A DNA stretch of 37,062 nucleotides from an uncultured Planctomycetota bacterium. GTDB lineage: Bacteria; Planctomycetota; Planctomycetia; Pirellulales; Thermoguttaceae. Below are positions 16,646-23,852 of this stretch, in pieces; positions within the stretch are counted from its first letter, which is position 1, and every line of letters begins with the position of its first letter. The stretch covers positions 1 through 37,062 of the forward strand of contig ONJR01000100.1 of the NCBI GenBank assembly GCA_900318195.1, in the 5' to 3' direction. The notes beneath the pieces are model-generated. The model was given only the letters and a program-made list of their open reading frames with translations, was not told the origin of the DNA and ran no database searches. The position numbers and the translations under genes are program-made.

Positions 16646-17197
16646 ACCAAATCCCTTAATCAATCTCTTCTCGTTCCCTAGCGTGTTTGACGCCGGGCTT
16701 CAAGGCGTGTGCTTCGTATGGATGGTGATCCTATGAACAAATAAAAATATCGGGCGTACGATCGTCGCGTCTTGCCGGTCGCGACGAAAGGAAGCGTTCA
16801 GCCTCGTGGCGTGAAGAGGAGAGTCGGCGCCGCTACGCGCCGAGCTTTCAGCGCGCATAGGAGACGCACTCCGTCTGTTACGAGTCTCATTGTAAGGTAT
16901 TTTGGAAAGTCGCACAACTTTTTTTTGCCCCTTTGCGCGTTTTTTTTCTGTTTTTTTGCCAGAGTCAGCGGTTTTAGCGCTTGACGAGCGTTCGCGCGTA
17001 ACCTTCGCGCGACGCGACGCTCGAACGGGACAATCGATAGAATTGCGTCAAAAACGGCGAAAAAATCTTTTTTTACAAAACTCTCCTTGCTTTTCGATTC
17101 CGTTTGTGATAAAACCAAGCGCTGGAGTCGTGCGACCTCGCGCTGTGTGCGCGACGCCGCGCTTTGCATAAAGATTACACTGGAGGTTAGCCCTGAA
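16646..17197. other. Non-coding region with phased T-tracts
   Basis: About 550 bases between the divergent FHA gene and first isomerase gene. It contains T-runs at 16900-16903, 16919-16926, 16932-16934, 16940-16947 and 16951-16957, an imperfect long inverted repeat at 16985-17023, and A/T runs at 17050-17080. Small frames here lack coding character. A weak promoter-like pair (TTGCTT at 17090, TAAAAC at 17112, 16-base spacer) could serve the isomerase genes. Confidence 0.5.
16985..17023. repeat. Imperfect inverted repeat upstream of the isomerase cluster
   Basis: CGAGCGT and ACGCTCG form the outer stem and CGCGCG/CGCGCG the inner stem, with a one-sided bulge and a 7-base loop. There is no T-run on either side. 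It could be a protein-binding site or an RNA hairpin; no function can be assigned. Confidence 0.4.
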
Positions 17198-18265
17198 ATG
17201 ACGCGACCCGTTACGATTATTACCGGACAATTCGGCGACGTGCCGGCCGAAGAACTCTTTCAGAAAATGGCGGCGATTGGATACGACGGACTCGAGCTCG
17301 CTTGCGGTTCGGATCACTTCGACGTGAAGCCATGTCTGCATAATCCCGCTTACTGGCCTGCTAAGCGCGCGCAACTGGAAAAATTCGGACTTAAGTGTTG
17401 GGCGCTCTCGAACCATTGCGTAGGGCAAGCGGTATGCGATCTTATCGATCAGCGAAATCTAGACGTCATACCGGAGGATCTGCGCGACCGCGACCCCGAA
17501 CGCGTATGGAAGCTCTGCGCGGAAGAAATGAAAGAGACCGCGCGCGCCGCGAGTATGATCGGAGCGACCGTCGTTACCGGCTTCACCGGCTCCTCAGTGT
17601 GGCGCTATCTCTACAGCTTTCCGCCCGTCCCACAGGTCGCCGACGACCAAACCTACGAAGAAGCCGTGACGAACGCGCTCGCGGAAGGACGCGACCCGCT
17701 CAAAATCGACTGGATTCGCGACGGTTTCAAGCTCTTTAAAGAACGCTGGGATCCGATTCTCGACGCCTTCGACGAATGCGGCGTGAAATTTGCGCTCGAA
17801 GTCCACCCGACGGAAATTGCGTTCGATCTCTGGTCCGCCGAAGCGGCGCTCGACGCGATCGGCGGTCGGCGCGCGTTCGGGTTCAATTTCGATCCTTCGC
17901 ACCTCATTTGGCAACATGTCGATCCTGTCAAGTTCATTCGTCGGTTCTCCGATCGCATCTATCACGTGCATATGAAAGACGCCGCGTTGCAGTTGGACGG
18001 CGAGAACGGTCTGCTCGGCTCGCACCTGCCCTTTGGCTCGCCGAAGCGCGGCTGGGAGTTCCGGTCGCTCGGTCGCGGGCACGTGAACTTCGAAGAGATT
18101 ATTCGCGCGCTCAACGATATTGACTACGACGGTCCGCTCTCGGTCGAGTGGGAAGATCAGCGTATGGATCGCTGGTACGGCGCTCAGGAGTCGTACGAGT
18201 ACGTTAAAAAGATCGACTTTCCGAAGAACGTCGACGTCGTGTTTGACGCGCAGTTCGCCAAATAA
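17198..18265 (+). CDS. Sugar phosphate isomerase/epimerase-like protein, copy 1
   Basis: 355 aa from the ATG at 17198, chosen because GGAGG lies 11 bases upstream and because both downstream paralogues begin with the same RPxTIITGQFGDV. It has the xylose-isomerase-like TIM-barrel fold (AP_endonuc_2 family). Likely divalent-metal ligands are E201 (ALEVHPTE), D232 (FNFDPSHL), H256/H258 (HVHMKD) and E317 (LSVEWED). Such enzymes interconvert keto and aldo sugars or epimerise them; the substrate cannot be read from the sequence. Compared with copies 2 and 3 it has about 24 extra residues (about 147-170) just after SFPPVPQ. No signal peptide, so cytoplasmic. It is first of three tandem genes in the same direction, with 67 bases to the next. 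Confidence 0.9.
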   Translation: MTRPVTIITGQFGDVPAEELFQKMAAIGYDGLELACGSDHFDVKPCLHNPAYWPAKRAQLEKFGLKCWALSNHCVGQAVCDLIDQRNLDVIPEDLRDRDPERVWKLCAEEMKETARAASMIGATVVTGFTGSSVWRYLYSFPPVPQVADDQTYEEAVTNALAEGRDPLKIDWIRDGFKLFKERWDPILDAFDECGVKFALEVHPTEIAFDLWSAEAALDAIGGRRAFGFNFDPSHLIWQHVDPVKFIRRFSDRIYHVHMKDAALQLDGENGLLGSHLPFGSPKRGWEFRSLGRGHVNFEEIIRALNDIDYDGPLSVEWEDQRMDRWYGAQESYEYVKKIDFPKNVDVVFDAQFAK

Positions 18266-18332
18266 CGCGCGCGCCGCACACAACCCCATTTTCACAACTT
18301 ACCGCGCCATGCGCGCTCAGGAGATATAACCT

Positions 18333-19340
18333 ATGGCTGGCAAATCGACGCGCCCCATTACGATCATAACCGGTCAGTTCGGCGACGTGCCGTCGGACGA
18401 GCTCTTTCCCAAGATTAAAGAAATAGGCTACGACGGACTCGAACTCGCGTGCGGAACCGATCATTTTTACGTGCGAAAATGCCTCTTTGAACCTGGATAT
18501 TGCGACGCGAAAAGAGCGCAACTCGAAAAATACGGGCTGCAATGCTGGGCGCTCTCGAACCACTGCGTCGGACAAGGCGTCCTTGATCAGATCGACGAAC
18601 GCAATCTAACGGTCATTCCCGATTACCTGCGTAGCGCCGACTATAGCCAAGTCTGGCAAGGGTGCGCGCTCGAAATGAAGCTCACGGCTAAAGCGGCGAA
18701 GAAGTTCGGCGCCTCCGTCGTTACCGGCTTTACCGGCTCTTCCATCTGGCCGTACCTTTACAGTTTTCCGCCCGTTCCGCAGAAGTGGATCGACGACGGC
18801 TTCAAACTCCTCAAAGAACGCTGGACCCCGATTCTCGACGTCTTCGCGGAAGAGGGCGTTAAGTTCGCGCTCGAAGTCCACCCGACTGAAATCGCGTTCG
18901 ATATCCACTCCGCGCAACTCGCGCTCGAGGCGCTAGACTACCACCCCGCTTTCGGGTTCAACTTCGATCCTTCGCACCTCGTCTGGCAGAAGGTTGATCC
19001 AGTGAAGTTCATTCGCCGATTTGCCGATAGAATCTTCCACGTCCACATGAAGGACGCGGCGTTGCAGTTGGACGGCGAGAACGGTCTTCTCGGCTCGCAC
19101 CTTCCGTTCGGCGATTATCGTCGCGGCTGGGAATTCCGGTCGGTCGGTCGCGGGCACGTGAACTTCGAAGAGATCATTCGCGCGCTCAACGATATTAACT
19201 ACGGCGGTCCTCTTTCGGTGGAGTGGGAAGATCAGCGTATGGATCGCTGGTTCGGCGCGAAGGAGTCCTTTGAGTTCGTTAAGAAAGTTGATTTTCCGAA
19301 GAACGTTGACGTCGTTTTCGACGCGCAGTTCGCGAAATAA
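18333..19340 (+). CDS. Sugar phosphate isomerase/epimerase-like protein, copy 2
   Basis: 335 aa, cytoplasmic, same fold as its neighbours. Predicted metal ligands are E181, D212, H236/H238 and E297, all present, so the enzyme should be active. AGGAG lies 9 bases before the ATG. It is much closer to copy 3 than to copy 1 and lacks the insert of copy 1. Copies 2 and 3 share long identical stretches, for instance around the active-site SFPPVPQ and GFTGSSIWPYLY segments. The three genes probably form one transcript ending at the terminator near 20490-20526. The substrate is unknown; in related clusters such enzymes act with Gfo/Idh/MocA dehydrogenases on inositols or keto-sugars, and one protein of that fold lies 5.5 kb downstream. 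Confidence 0.9.
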   Translation: MAGKSTRPITIITGQFGDVPSDELFPKIKEIGYDGLELACGTDHFYVRKCLFEPGYCDAKRAQLEKYGLQCWALSNHCVGQGVLDQIDERNLTVIPDYLRSADYSQVWQGCALEMKLTAKAAKKFGASVVTGFTGSSIWPYLYSFPPVPQKWIDDGFKLLKERWTPILDVFAEEGVKFALEVHPTEIAFDIHSAQLALEALDYHPAFGFNFDPSHLVWQKVDPVKFIRRFADRIFHVHMKDAALQLDGENGLLGSHLPFGDYRRGWEFRSVGRGHVNFEEIIRALNDINYGGPLSVEWEDQRMDRWFGAKESFEFVKKVDFPKNVDVVFDAQFAK

Positions 19341-19446
19341 AGCGCCGCGCACGCCTCGTTGCGAGGTCTTAACTATAACGATATGGCGTCGCGATTCGTC
19401 GCGATTCCAGATTTAACACCATATTAGAATTAGGAGACAGGCTGTT

Positions 19447-20442
19447 ATGGCTCGACCCATTACGATTATTACCGGTCAATTTGGCGACGTTATGTCCGAC
19501 GAACTCTTCGCGAAGATGGCGGAGATCGGGTACGAAGGTCTGGAGCTCGCGTGCGGGACCGACCACTTCGACGTTCGTAAATGCCTCAACGAAGACGGAT
19601 ACTGCGAAGCGAAGAAGGCGCAACTTGAGAAGTACGGGCTCAAATGCTGGGCGCTCTCGAACCACTGCGTTGGTCAAGGCGTCCTCGACCAGATCGACGA
19701 ACGCAATCTGACCGTCATTCCGGAATACCTCCGTAGCGACGACAAGGAGCAAGTCTGGAAGAACTGCGCCGAAGAGATGAAACTCACGGCGAAAGCGGCG
19801 AAGAAGTTTGGCGCCTCGATCGTCACGGGCTTCACCGGCTCCTCCATCTGGCCGTACCTTTACAGCTTCCCGCCCGTTCCGCAAAGCTGGATCGACGACG
19901 GCTTCAAACTCCTCAAAGAACGCTGGACCCCGATTCTCGACGTCTTCGCGGAAGAAGGCGTTAAGTTCGCGCTCGAAGTCCATCCGACGGAAATCGCGTT
20001 CGATATCCATTCCGCGCAACTCGCGCTCGAAGCGCTAGACTATCACCCGGCGTTCGGCTTTAACTTCGACCCCTCTCACCTCATTTGGCAAATGGTCGAT
20101 CCCGTGAAGTTCATTCGTCGTTTCCAAGATCGTATCTTCCACGTCCACATGAAAGACGCGGCGTTGCAGTTGGACGGCGAAAACGGTATTCTCGGCTCGC
20201 ATCTTCCGTTCGGCGATTATCGTCGCGGCTGGGAATTCCGGTCGGTCGGTCGCGGGCACGTGAACTTCGAAGAGATTATTCGCGCGCTCAACGACGCGAA
20301 CTACGAAGGTCCGCTTTCCGTCGAATGGGAAGATCAACGTATGGATCGCTGGTTCGGCGCGAAGGAATCCTTTGAATACGTTAAGAAGGTCGCGTTCCCG
20401 AAGAACGTCGACGTCGTTTTCGACGCGCAATTTGCGAAGTAA
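19447..20442 (+). CDS. Sugar phosphate isomerase/epimerase-like protein, copy 3
   Basis: 331 aa, cytoplasmic. Metal ligands by alignment with copies 1 and 2 are E177, D208, H232/H234 and E293. AGGAG lies 10 bases before the ATG. It differs from copy 2 mainly in surface positions (for example the helix after YLRS and the segment near residue 45), while the residues lining the barrel mouth are the same, so substrate preference is probably similar. The 106-base gap before it is longer than the gap between copies 1 and 2 and shows no convincing promoter. A strong terminator follows 47 bases after the stop, making this the last gene of the unit. Confidence 0.9.
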   Translation: MARPITIITGQFGDVMSDELFAKMAEIGYEGLELACGTDHFDVRKCLNEDGYCEAKKAQLEKYGLKCWALSNHCVGQGVLDQIDERNLTVIPEYLRSDDKEQVWKNCAEEMKLTAKAAKKFGASIVTGFTGSSIWPYLYSFPPVPQSWIDDGFKLLKERWTPILDVFAEEGVKFALEVHPTEIAFDIHSAQLALEALDYHPAFGFNFDPSHLIWQMVDPVKFIRRFQDRIFHVHMKDAALQLDGENGILGSHLPFGDYRRGWEFRSVGRGHVNFEEIIRALNDANYEGPLSVEWEDQRMDRWFGAKESFEYVKKVAFPKNVDVVFDAQFAK

Positions 20443-20489
20443 TACCGCGCGCCGACTCTCACGCTTATCGCGTTTTCTCTAGTAAGTAC

Positions 20490-20526
20490 GGGGCGCGGCG
20501 TTTGCGAGACGCCTCGCCCCTTTTCT
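20490..20526 (+). terminator. Rho-independent terminator after the isomerase cluster
   Basis: GGGGCGCGGCGT pairs with ACGCCTCGCCCC (six pairs, one mismatch, five pairs) around a 7-base loop, followed by TTTTCT. It cleanly separates the isomerase genes from the pentapeptide-repeat genes. Confidence 0.9.
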
Positions 20527-20599
20527 GCGTCGGTTTAGGACCGCAACGATCCTTAATAGCGTCGCGCAGTTGCGTTACGTTCCTTGCGAAGGAGGTACT

Positions 20600-21886
20600 A
20601 TGCCTCGTAAAATTAGCGTTTTAGGCTTTCTTTTTTCGTTCCTTACAATGTCGCTTACCGCTTTGGGGCAGGATCCGCCTTCGTTTAATAAGGACGCGCG
20701 CTTTATACCGGAGCTTGGCGCGGTCGTTTGGATCGTTAGCGGCGGCGATTATAGCGGTTTGAATCTTGGACAAATATCGTTTCATCGCTACGATACGTAT
20801 CTGCGCGCGACCTATTCGCACGTAGACTTTTCACGCGCGAACCTTTCGGGTAGCGATTTTAGCGGCGCCTCTTTTCGCGACAGTTTGTTTTGCGGCGCCG
20901 ATTTGAGCTATGCGAAAATGGGCGCGATGAACACGCCGTTTCTCGGCGACGACAATATTGTTCGTCGTAATCTTGACTCTTTAAGGGGAAGCGACTTTAC
21001 CGACGCGCTCGTACAGGGCGTAACCGACTGGACGACGACGTCGCGCATACTTGCTCATACGCGTCGGGACGCAAATGGTAAGTTCATGTTGCGCGACTGT
21101 CGGCTCGCGCTTGTGGACGTAACGAACGAAGACTTTCAACAGCTTGATTTTTCCGGGTGCGATTTGACGAACTGTCATATTCTCACGTGGGTTCCTCCAC
21201 TTGGCGCGCTACCGATTGAAGAGCGGGTCGATCGTCCTCGTTATATATTAGACGACGCGGTTATTCGCAATACGGGCGTATCCTTTACAGACCGCGTTTT
21301 GGAGTTTTCCGATTTTCAACGTACGCGCGACTACAAGGCAGGCGTTCTCTACGGACTGATGTGGACGCGTCGTTTATACGGCTTTCCGCATACGCAATAC
21401 GTTAAAGAGCGCGCTTTAAATCGCTGGCGCTCGAGTCGACCTGAAAGCGGCGAGTTCCAATTTCATGAATCTAGTCAGCGTCGGCTCGATTGGGATCTTT
21501 CGAATCTTGTTCTTGTCAACTGCGTTTTCGATCATTGCGACCTTACGAACCTTAAACTTACCAACTCGTACCTAGTTAATTGCGAATTCATCGACTGCAC
21601 AAACATTCCTATTTCGGAGTTTTATGGAACGATGAATCTGCGCCGCAATAGTATGGATAAGATTCGCTTCTACTTCTCACGCGCGTTTGAAGAAGCTGCG
21701 ACCGACGAGCTGATCGAGAGCCTGCGTCTTATCCCGACGCGCCCGATTCCGATCGCGAACTTCGACGAAACATACCACGTGCCGCTCGAGCGGTATGGCA
21801 AGGTTTTTAAGGCGTATTGTTCGACAATCAATGTCAGCGCTTCGGCTGTGGAAGCATTGAAGATCGAGGAGAACGACAATGAATAA
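20600..21886 (+). CDS. Exported pentapeptide-repeat protein A
   Basis: 428 aa from the ATG at 20600, which has AAGGAGG immediately upstream and opens a good signal peptide (MPRK, then a hydrophobic LGFLFSFLTMSLTAL, cleavage near ALGQ). Residues about 70-115 hold pentapeptide repeats of the A(D/N)LSxxxF type (ANLSGSDFSGASF, CGADLSYA), with further isolated blocks near 185 (LDFSGCDLTNC) and 305-335 (NLVLVNCVFDHCDLTNLKL). These build a right-handed quadrilateral beta-helix, usually a binding or scaffold surface; no catalytic site is evident. Unlike most pentapeptide proteins it is exported. The stop overlaps the start of the next gene (ATGAATAA), which indicates translational coupling to a related protein. 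The function is unknown. Confidence 0.85.
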   Translation: MPRKISVLGFLFSFLTMSLTALGQDPPSFNKDARFIPELGAVVWIVSGGDYSGLNLGQISFHRYDTYLRATYSHVDFSRANLSGSDFSGASFRDSLFCGADLSYAKMGAMNTPFLGDDNIVRRNLDSLRGSDFTDALVQGVTDWTTTSRILAHTRRDANGKFMLRDCRLALVDVTNEDFQQLDFSGCDLTNCHILTWVPPLGALPIEERVDRPRYILDDAVIRNTGVSFTDRVLEFSDFQRTRDYKAGVLYGLMWTRRLYGFPHTQYVKERALNRWRSSRPESGEFQFHESSQRRLDWDLSNLVLVNCVFDHCDLTNLKLTNSYLVNCEFIDCTNIPISEFYGTMNLRRNSMDKIRFYFSRAFEEAATDELIESLRLIPTRPIPIANFDETYHVPLERYGKVFKAYCSTINVSASAVEALKIEENDNE

Positions 21887-22952
21887 CGAATTATTTGCGC
21901 GCGCGCGCATTCGAGTTGCGGTCGTTCTCCTGGCAACGATATTTATAGCTTTTCCGAGCGCTATGAGTCAGGAGGATAGCGCGTCAAACTCCGCCGCGTC
22001 GTCCACGCGCAAGAGCGAGGTTCGCGTTAGATCGAACCTCACGCTTAAATTAGACGACGACCGAGCTTATTTCGTTAATCTTAACCATCATACGAGCTCT
22101 CAGGACGATAAACTTATTCCCATCGAACCGGGGCGTAATTACCGACCTGTCTGGGACGATGAAGAGATAGAATGTTACGGACCGTTCCTCGAACGCGAAC
22201 AAGTCGTCGCACGCGTTAAACCGATTGAGGACGTCGACTTTTCTGAATTAGATCTTTCGTACGCGATCTTTAAAGGTAAGTTTATCAACTGTTCCTTTGT
22301 CAGAACGAATCTTTCGCACGCAAACGTTAGCGAAGCGGAATTTGTTGATTGCGATTTTACAGGCGCCGACGTTCGGTATATCAAAGGACTCAGAATGAGC
22401 GTTGATCGTTTCTTGACCTTGCGCGAGCCGTCGACAGGACTCTTTAATCTTCGCGGCGCCGAAATAACGGTCTTTAACGATTCTCCGTCTTTAACCGTAG
22501 TGAATCTTGGATTCTCGGATTTGTCCTACGCGAAACTAACAAAAGGCGCGGCGTCCGAACGCGCTGGTCGAGTTTATTTTGTCCTGACCGACTGCAAGCT
22601 GGACTACTACCAGTCGCCCGTTGTGCTCGGGGACGGTAGACCGCGAACCAACAGCGTGGACGCGCTCGATTCGGTGAAGTTATCAGCGCTGAAGGAGACG
22701 CAATACCGAAGCGGCGTCGGGCTCGTCTCTGGTTTGACGCTGAGCGGCGTTGATCAAACGCCGCTCGATCTCTCCGGCTATACCTTTATCGACTGCGTCT
22801 TTGTGGATTGTGATTTCGATATGATTAAGATCGACGACGCGTTTTTTATTAACTGCGTCTTTTCCGAATCTATTACGAATCTCAATGAGGATAAGTTAAA
22901 AACGACGACGAATTGGAAAGAGGGAAAGACGGCGCTCATGAAACGACGTTAG
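21879..22952 (+). CDS. Exported pentapeptide-repeat protein B
   Basis: 357 aa. The ATG overlaps the end of the preceding gene by eight bases, and a GAGGAG lies about 10 bases before it. A signal peptide (basic FARARIR, then VAVVLLATIFIAFPSA, cleavage near AMSQ) marks it for export. Pentapeptide blocks occur at about 108-160 (VDFSELDLSYAIFKGKF, NLSHANVSEAEFVDCDF) and again near 288-320 (DLSGYTFIDCVFVDCDF). Its layout, a first repeat block, a long spacer and a second Cys-containing block, mirrors that of protein A, so the two look like diverged duplicates that may form a hetero-complex. The role is unknown. Confidence 0.85.
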   Translation: MNNELFARARIRVAVVLLATIFIAFPSAMSQEDSASNSAASSTRKSEVRVRSNLTLKLDDDRAYFVNLNHHTSSQDDKLIPIEPGRNYRPVWDDEEIECYGPFLEREQVVARVKPIEDVDFSELDLSYAIFKGKFINCSFVRTNLSHANVSEAEFVDCDFTGADVRYIKGLRMSVDRFLTLREPSTGLFNLRGAEITVFNDSPSLTVVNLGFSDLSYAKLTKGAASERAGRVYFVLTDCKLDYYQSPVVLGDGRPRTNSVDALDSVKLSALKETQYRSGVGLVSGLTLSGVDQTPLDLSGYTFIDCVFVDCDFDMIKIDDAFFINCVFSESITNLNEDKLKTTTNWKEGKTALMKRR

Positions 22953-23232
22953 TAGATACCGTTACGTCGTTAAGAGCAACGATTGCCAATAGTTCGTCTA
23001 ACGTTAGACGCAGTAAGATTTGTCAGACACAATTATTTGCGCGCGCAACGCCTAGAAACGCACGCGCGCAATCAGTTTAAAAGCGACGCGTAGGTAATGT
23101 TGACTTCTCGTGCGACTGTTGCAACGATAGCGCGGTTCGGCGCTTTGACGCGGCGTCTATGCCTAAAGGAAAGACTATTGACAATTTGCGAATCTGAGTA
23201 AAAATGCGAATCATTATGCGTCTATTATTCCT
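22953..23232. other. Intergenic region with palindromes
   Basis: No gene seen. It contains a perfect 16-bp palindrome (22995-23010, CGTCTAAC/GTTAGACG) and a 9-bp inverted repeat of TTGCGCGCG with a loop of about 17 bases near 23036-23070. Neither is followed by a T-run, so there is no clear terminator for the pentapeptide genes or the converging glycosyltransferase remnant. Confidence 0.5.
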
Positions 23233-23811
23233 TTAAGCGTTAAAGAATTCTCGCGTTCTTTGCGCCGATTCTTTTTGTCTGTATTTTTCCGCATGAGCGG
23301 CGAGACGGTCGCCGAGTTCACGCGCTTGACTTTCGTTCTGCCAGAGTTCGAGAATGCGCTCGATCCAAGGCTTGACGTCTTTCTCAGACGGTAGTCGTTT
23401 AGTGTGCGCAGAAAAGCCTGGCGGCAACTCGAGTAACGCCGACGGCTCTGCAATAATTTCGGGTAACGCGCCGCGAGTTGAGCAGAGGATTGGAATTCGA
23501 TTCAACGCCGCTTCGACCGCGACGCGCCCGAACGCCTCGTCGCATAACGACGGCATAATGAGCGCTCTTGTCTGCGAATAGAATTCTCGCGGCTCGCGAA
23601 CGCTCGGCATACGGAAGATATTGCGCAATTCCCGCGCTTCTGGAATATCAGCGCGTTGGCGCGCGCTATCGCGTCCTTCGACGAGTAGAAACTCCACGTT
23701 AGGATGTATGCGGTTAATCGCGCGCGCTATCGAAACGAAAGGGTAAAGTCCTTTGGAGACGATTGGGTTCACGAACGTAACAAAGCGACGCGAATTGTTC
23801 TTTGGGAATCT
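23233..23811 (-). pseudogene. Glycosyltransferase (GT4-like) remnant, C-terminal half only
   Basis: About 190 codons matching the C-terminal, nucleotide-sugar-binding half of a GT-B glycosyltransferase. RFVTFVNPIVSKGL opens the second Rossmann domain, FLLVEGR follows, and the ALIMPSLCDEAFGRVAVEAALNRIPILCS segment with its E-x7-E-like signature binds the sugar nucleotide. Family members are usually 350-400 aa, and the acceptor-binding N-terminal domain is absent. Family-like sequence continues upstream of the first possible GTG start (23772) up to RFPKNN, then reaches an in-frame TAG at 23812-23814 inside the 50-bp palindrome. I therefore read it as a gene broken at the palindrome rather than a short intact gene. 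No promoter or ribosome site is visible. A standalone domain translated from the GTG cannot be excluded. Confidence 0.75.
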
Positions 23812-23852
23812 CTAAAAACCCCTCTAGCTAGAGGGGTTTTTAGAGATTCCCA
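23803..23852. terminator. 50-bp perfect palindrome, bidirectional terminator-like
   Basis: A perfect, loop-free palindrome centred between 23827 and 23828. The core is CCCCTCTAG/CTAGAGGGG flanked by A5 on one side and T5 on the other, so on either strand it gives a G/C hairpin followed by T5. It contains the stop codon of the LEPR-type gene (23840-23842) and, in another frame, the stop that closes the glycosyltransferase remnant. Pairing ends abruptly at both edges. Confidence 0.85.

Noticed and set aside
17087..17197. 37-codon upstream extension of isomerase copy 1
   Set aside because: The paralogues start at the position matching 17198, and GGAGG lies before that ATG.
17594..18295. 233-codon minus-strand frame, with similar ones at 18606-19352 and 19369-20430
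   Set aside because: These are antisense shadows of the three isomerase genes; they resemble each other only because the isomerases do.
22953..23232. Possible tRNA or small RNA from several inverted repeats
   Set aside because: No cloverleaf arms, no CCA end and no promoter-terminator pair could be matched.
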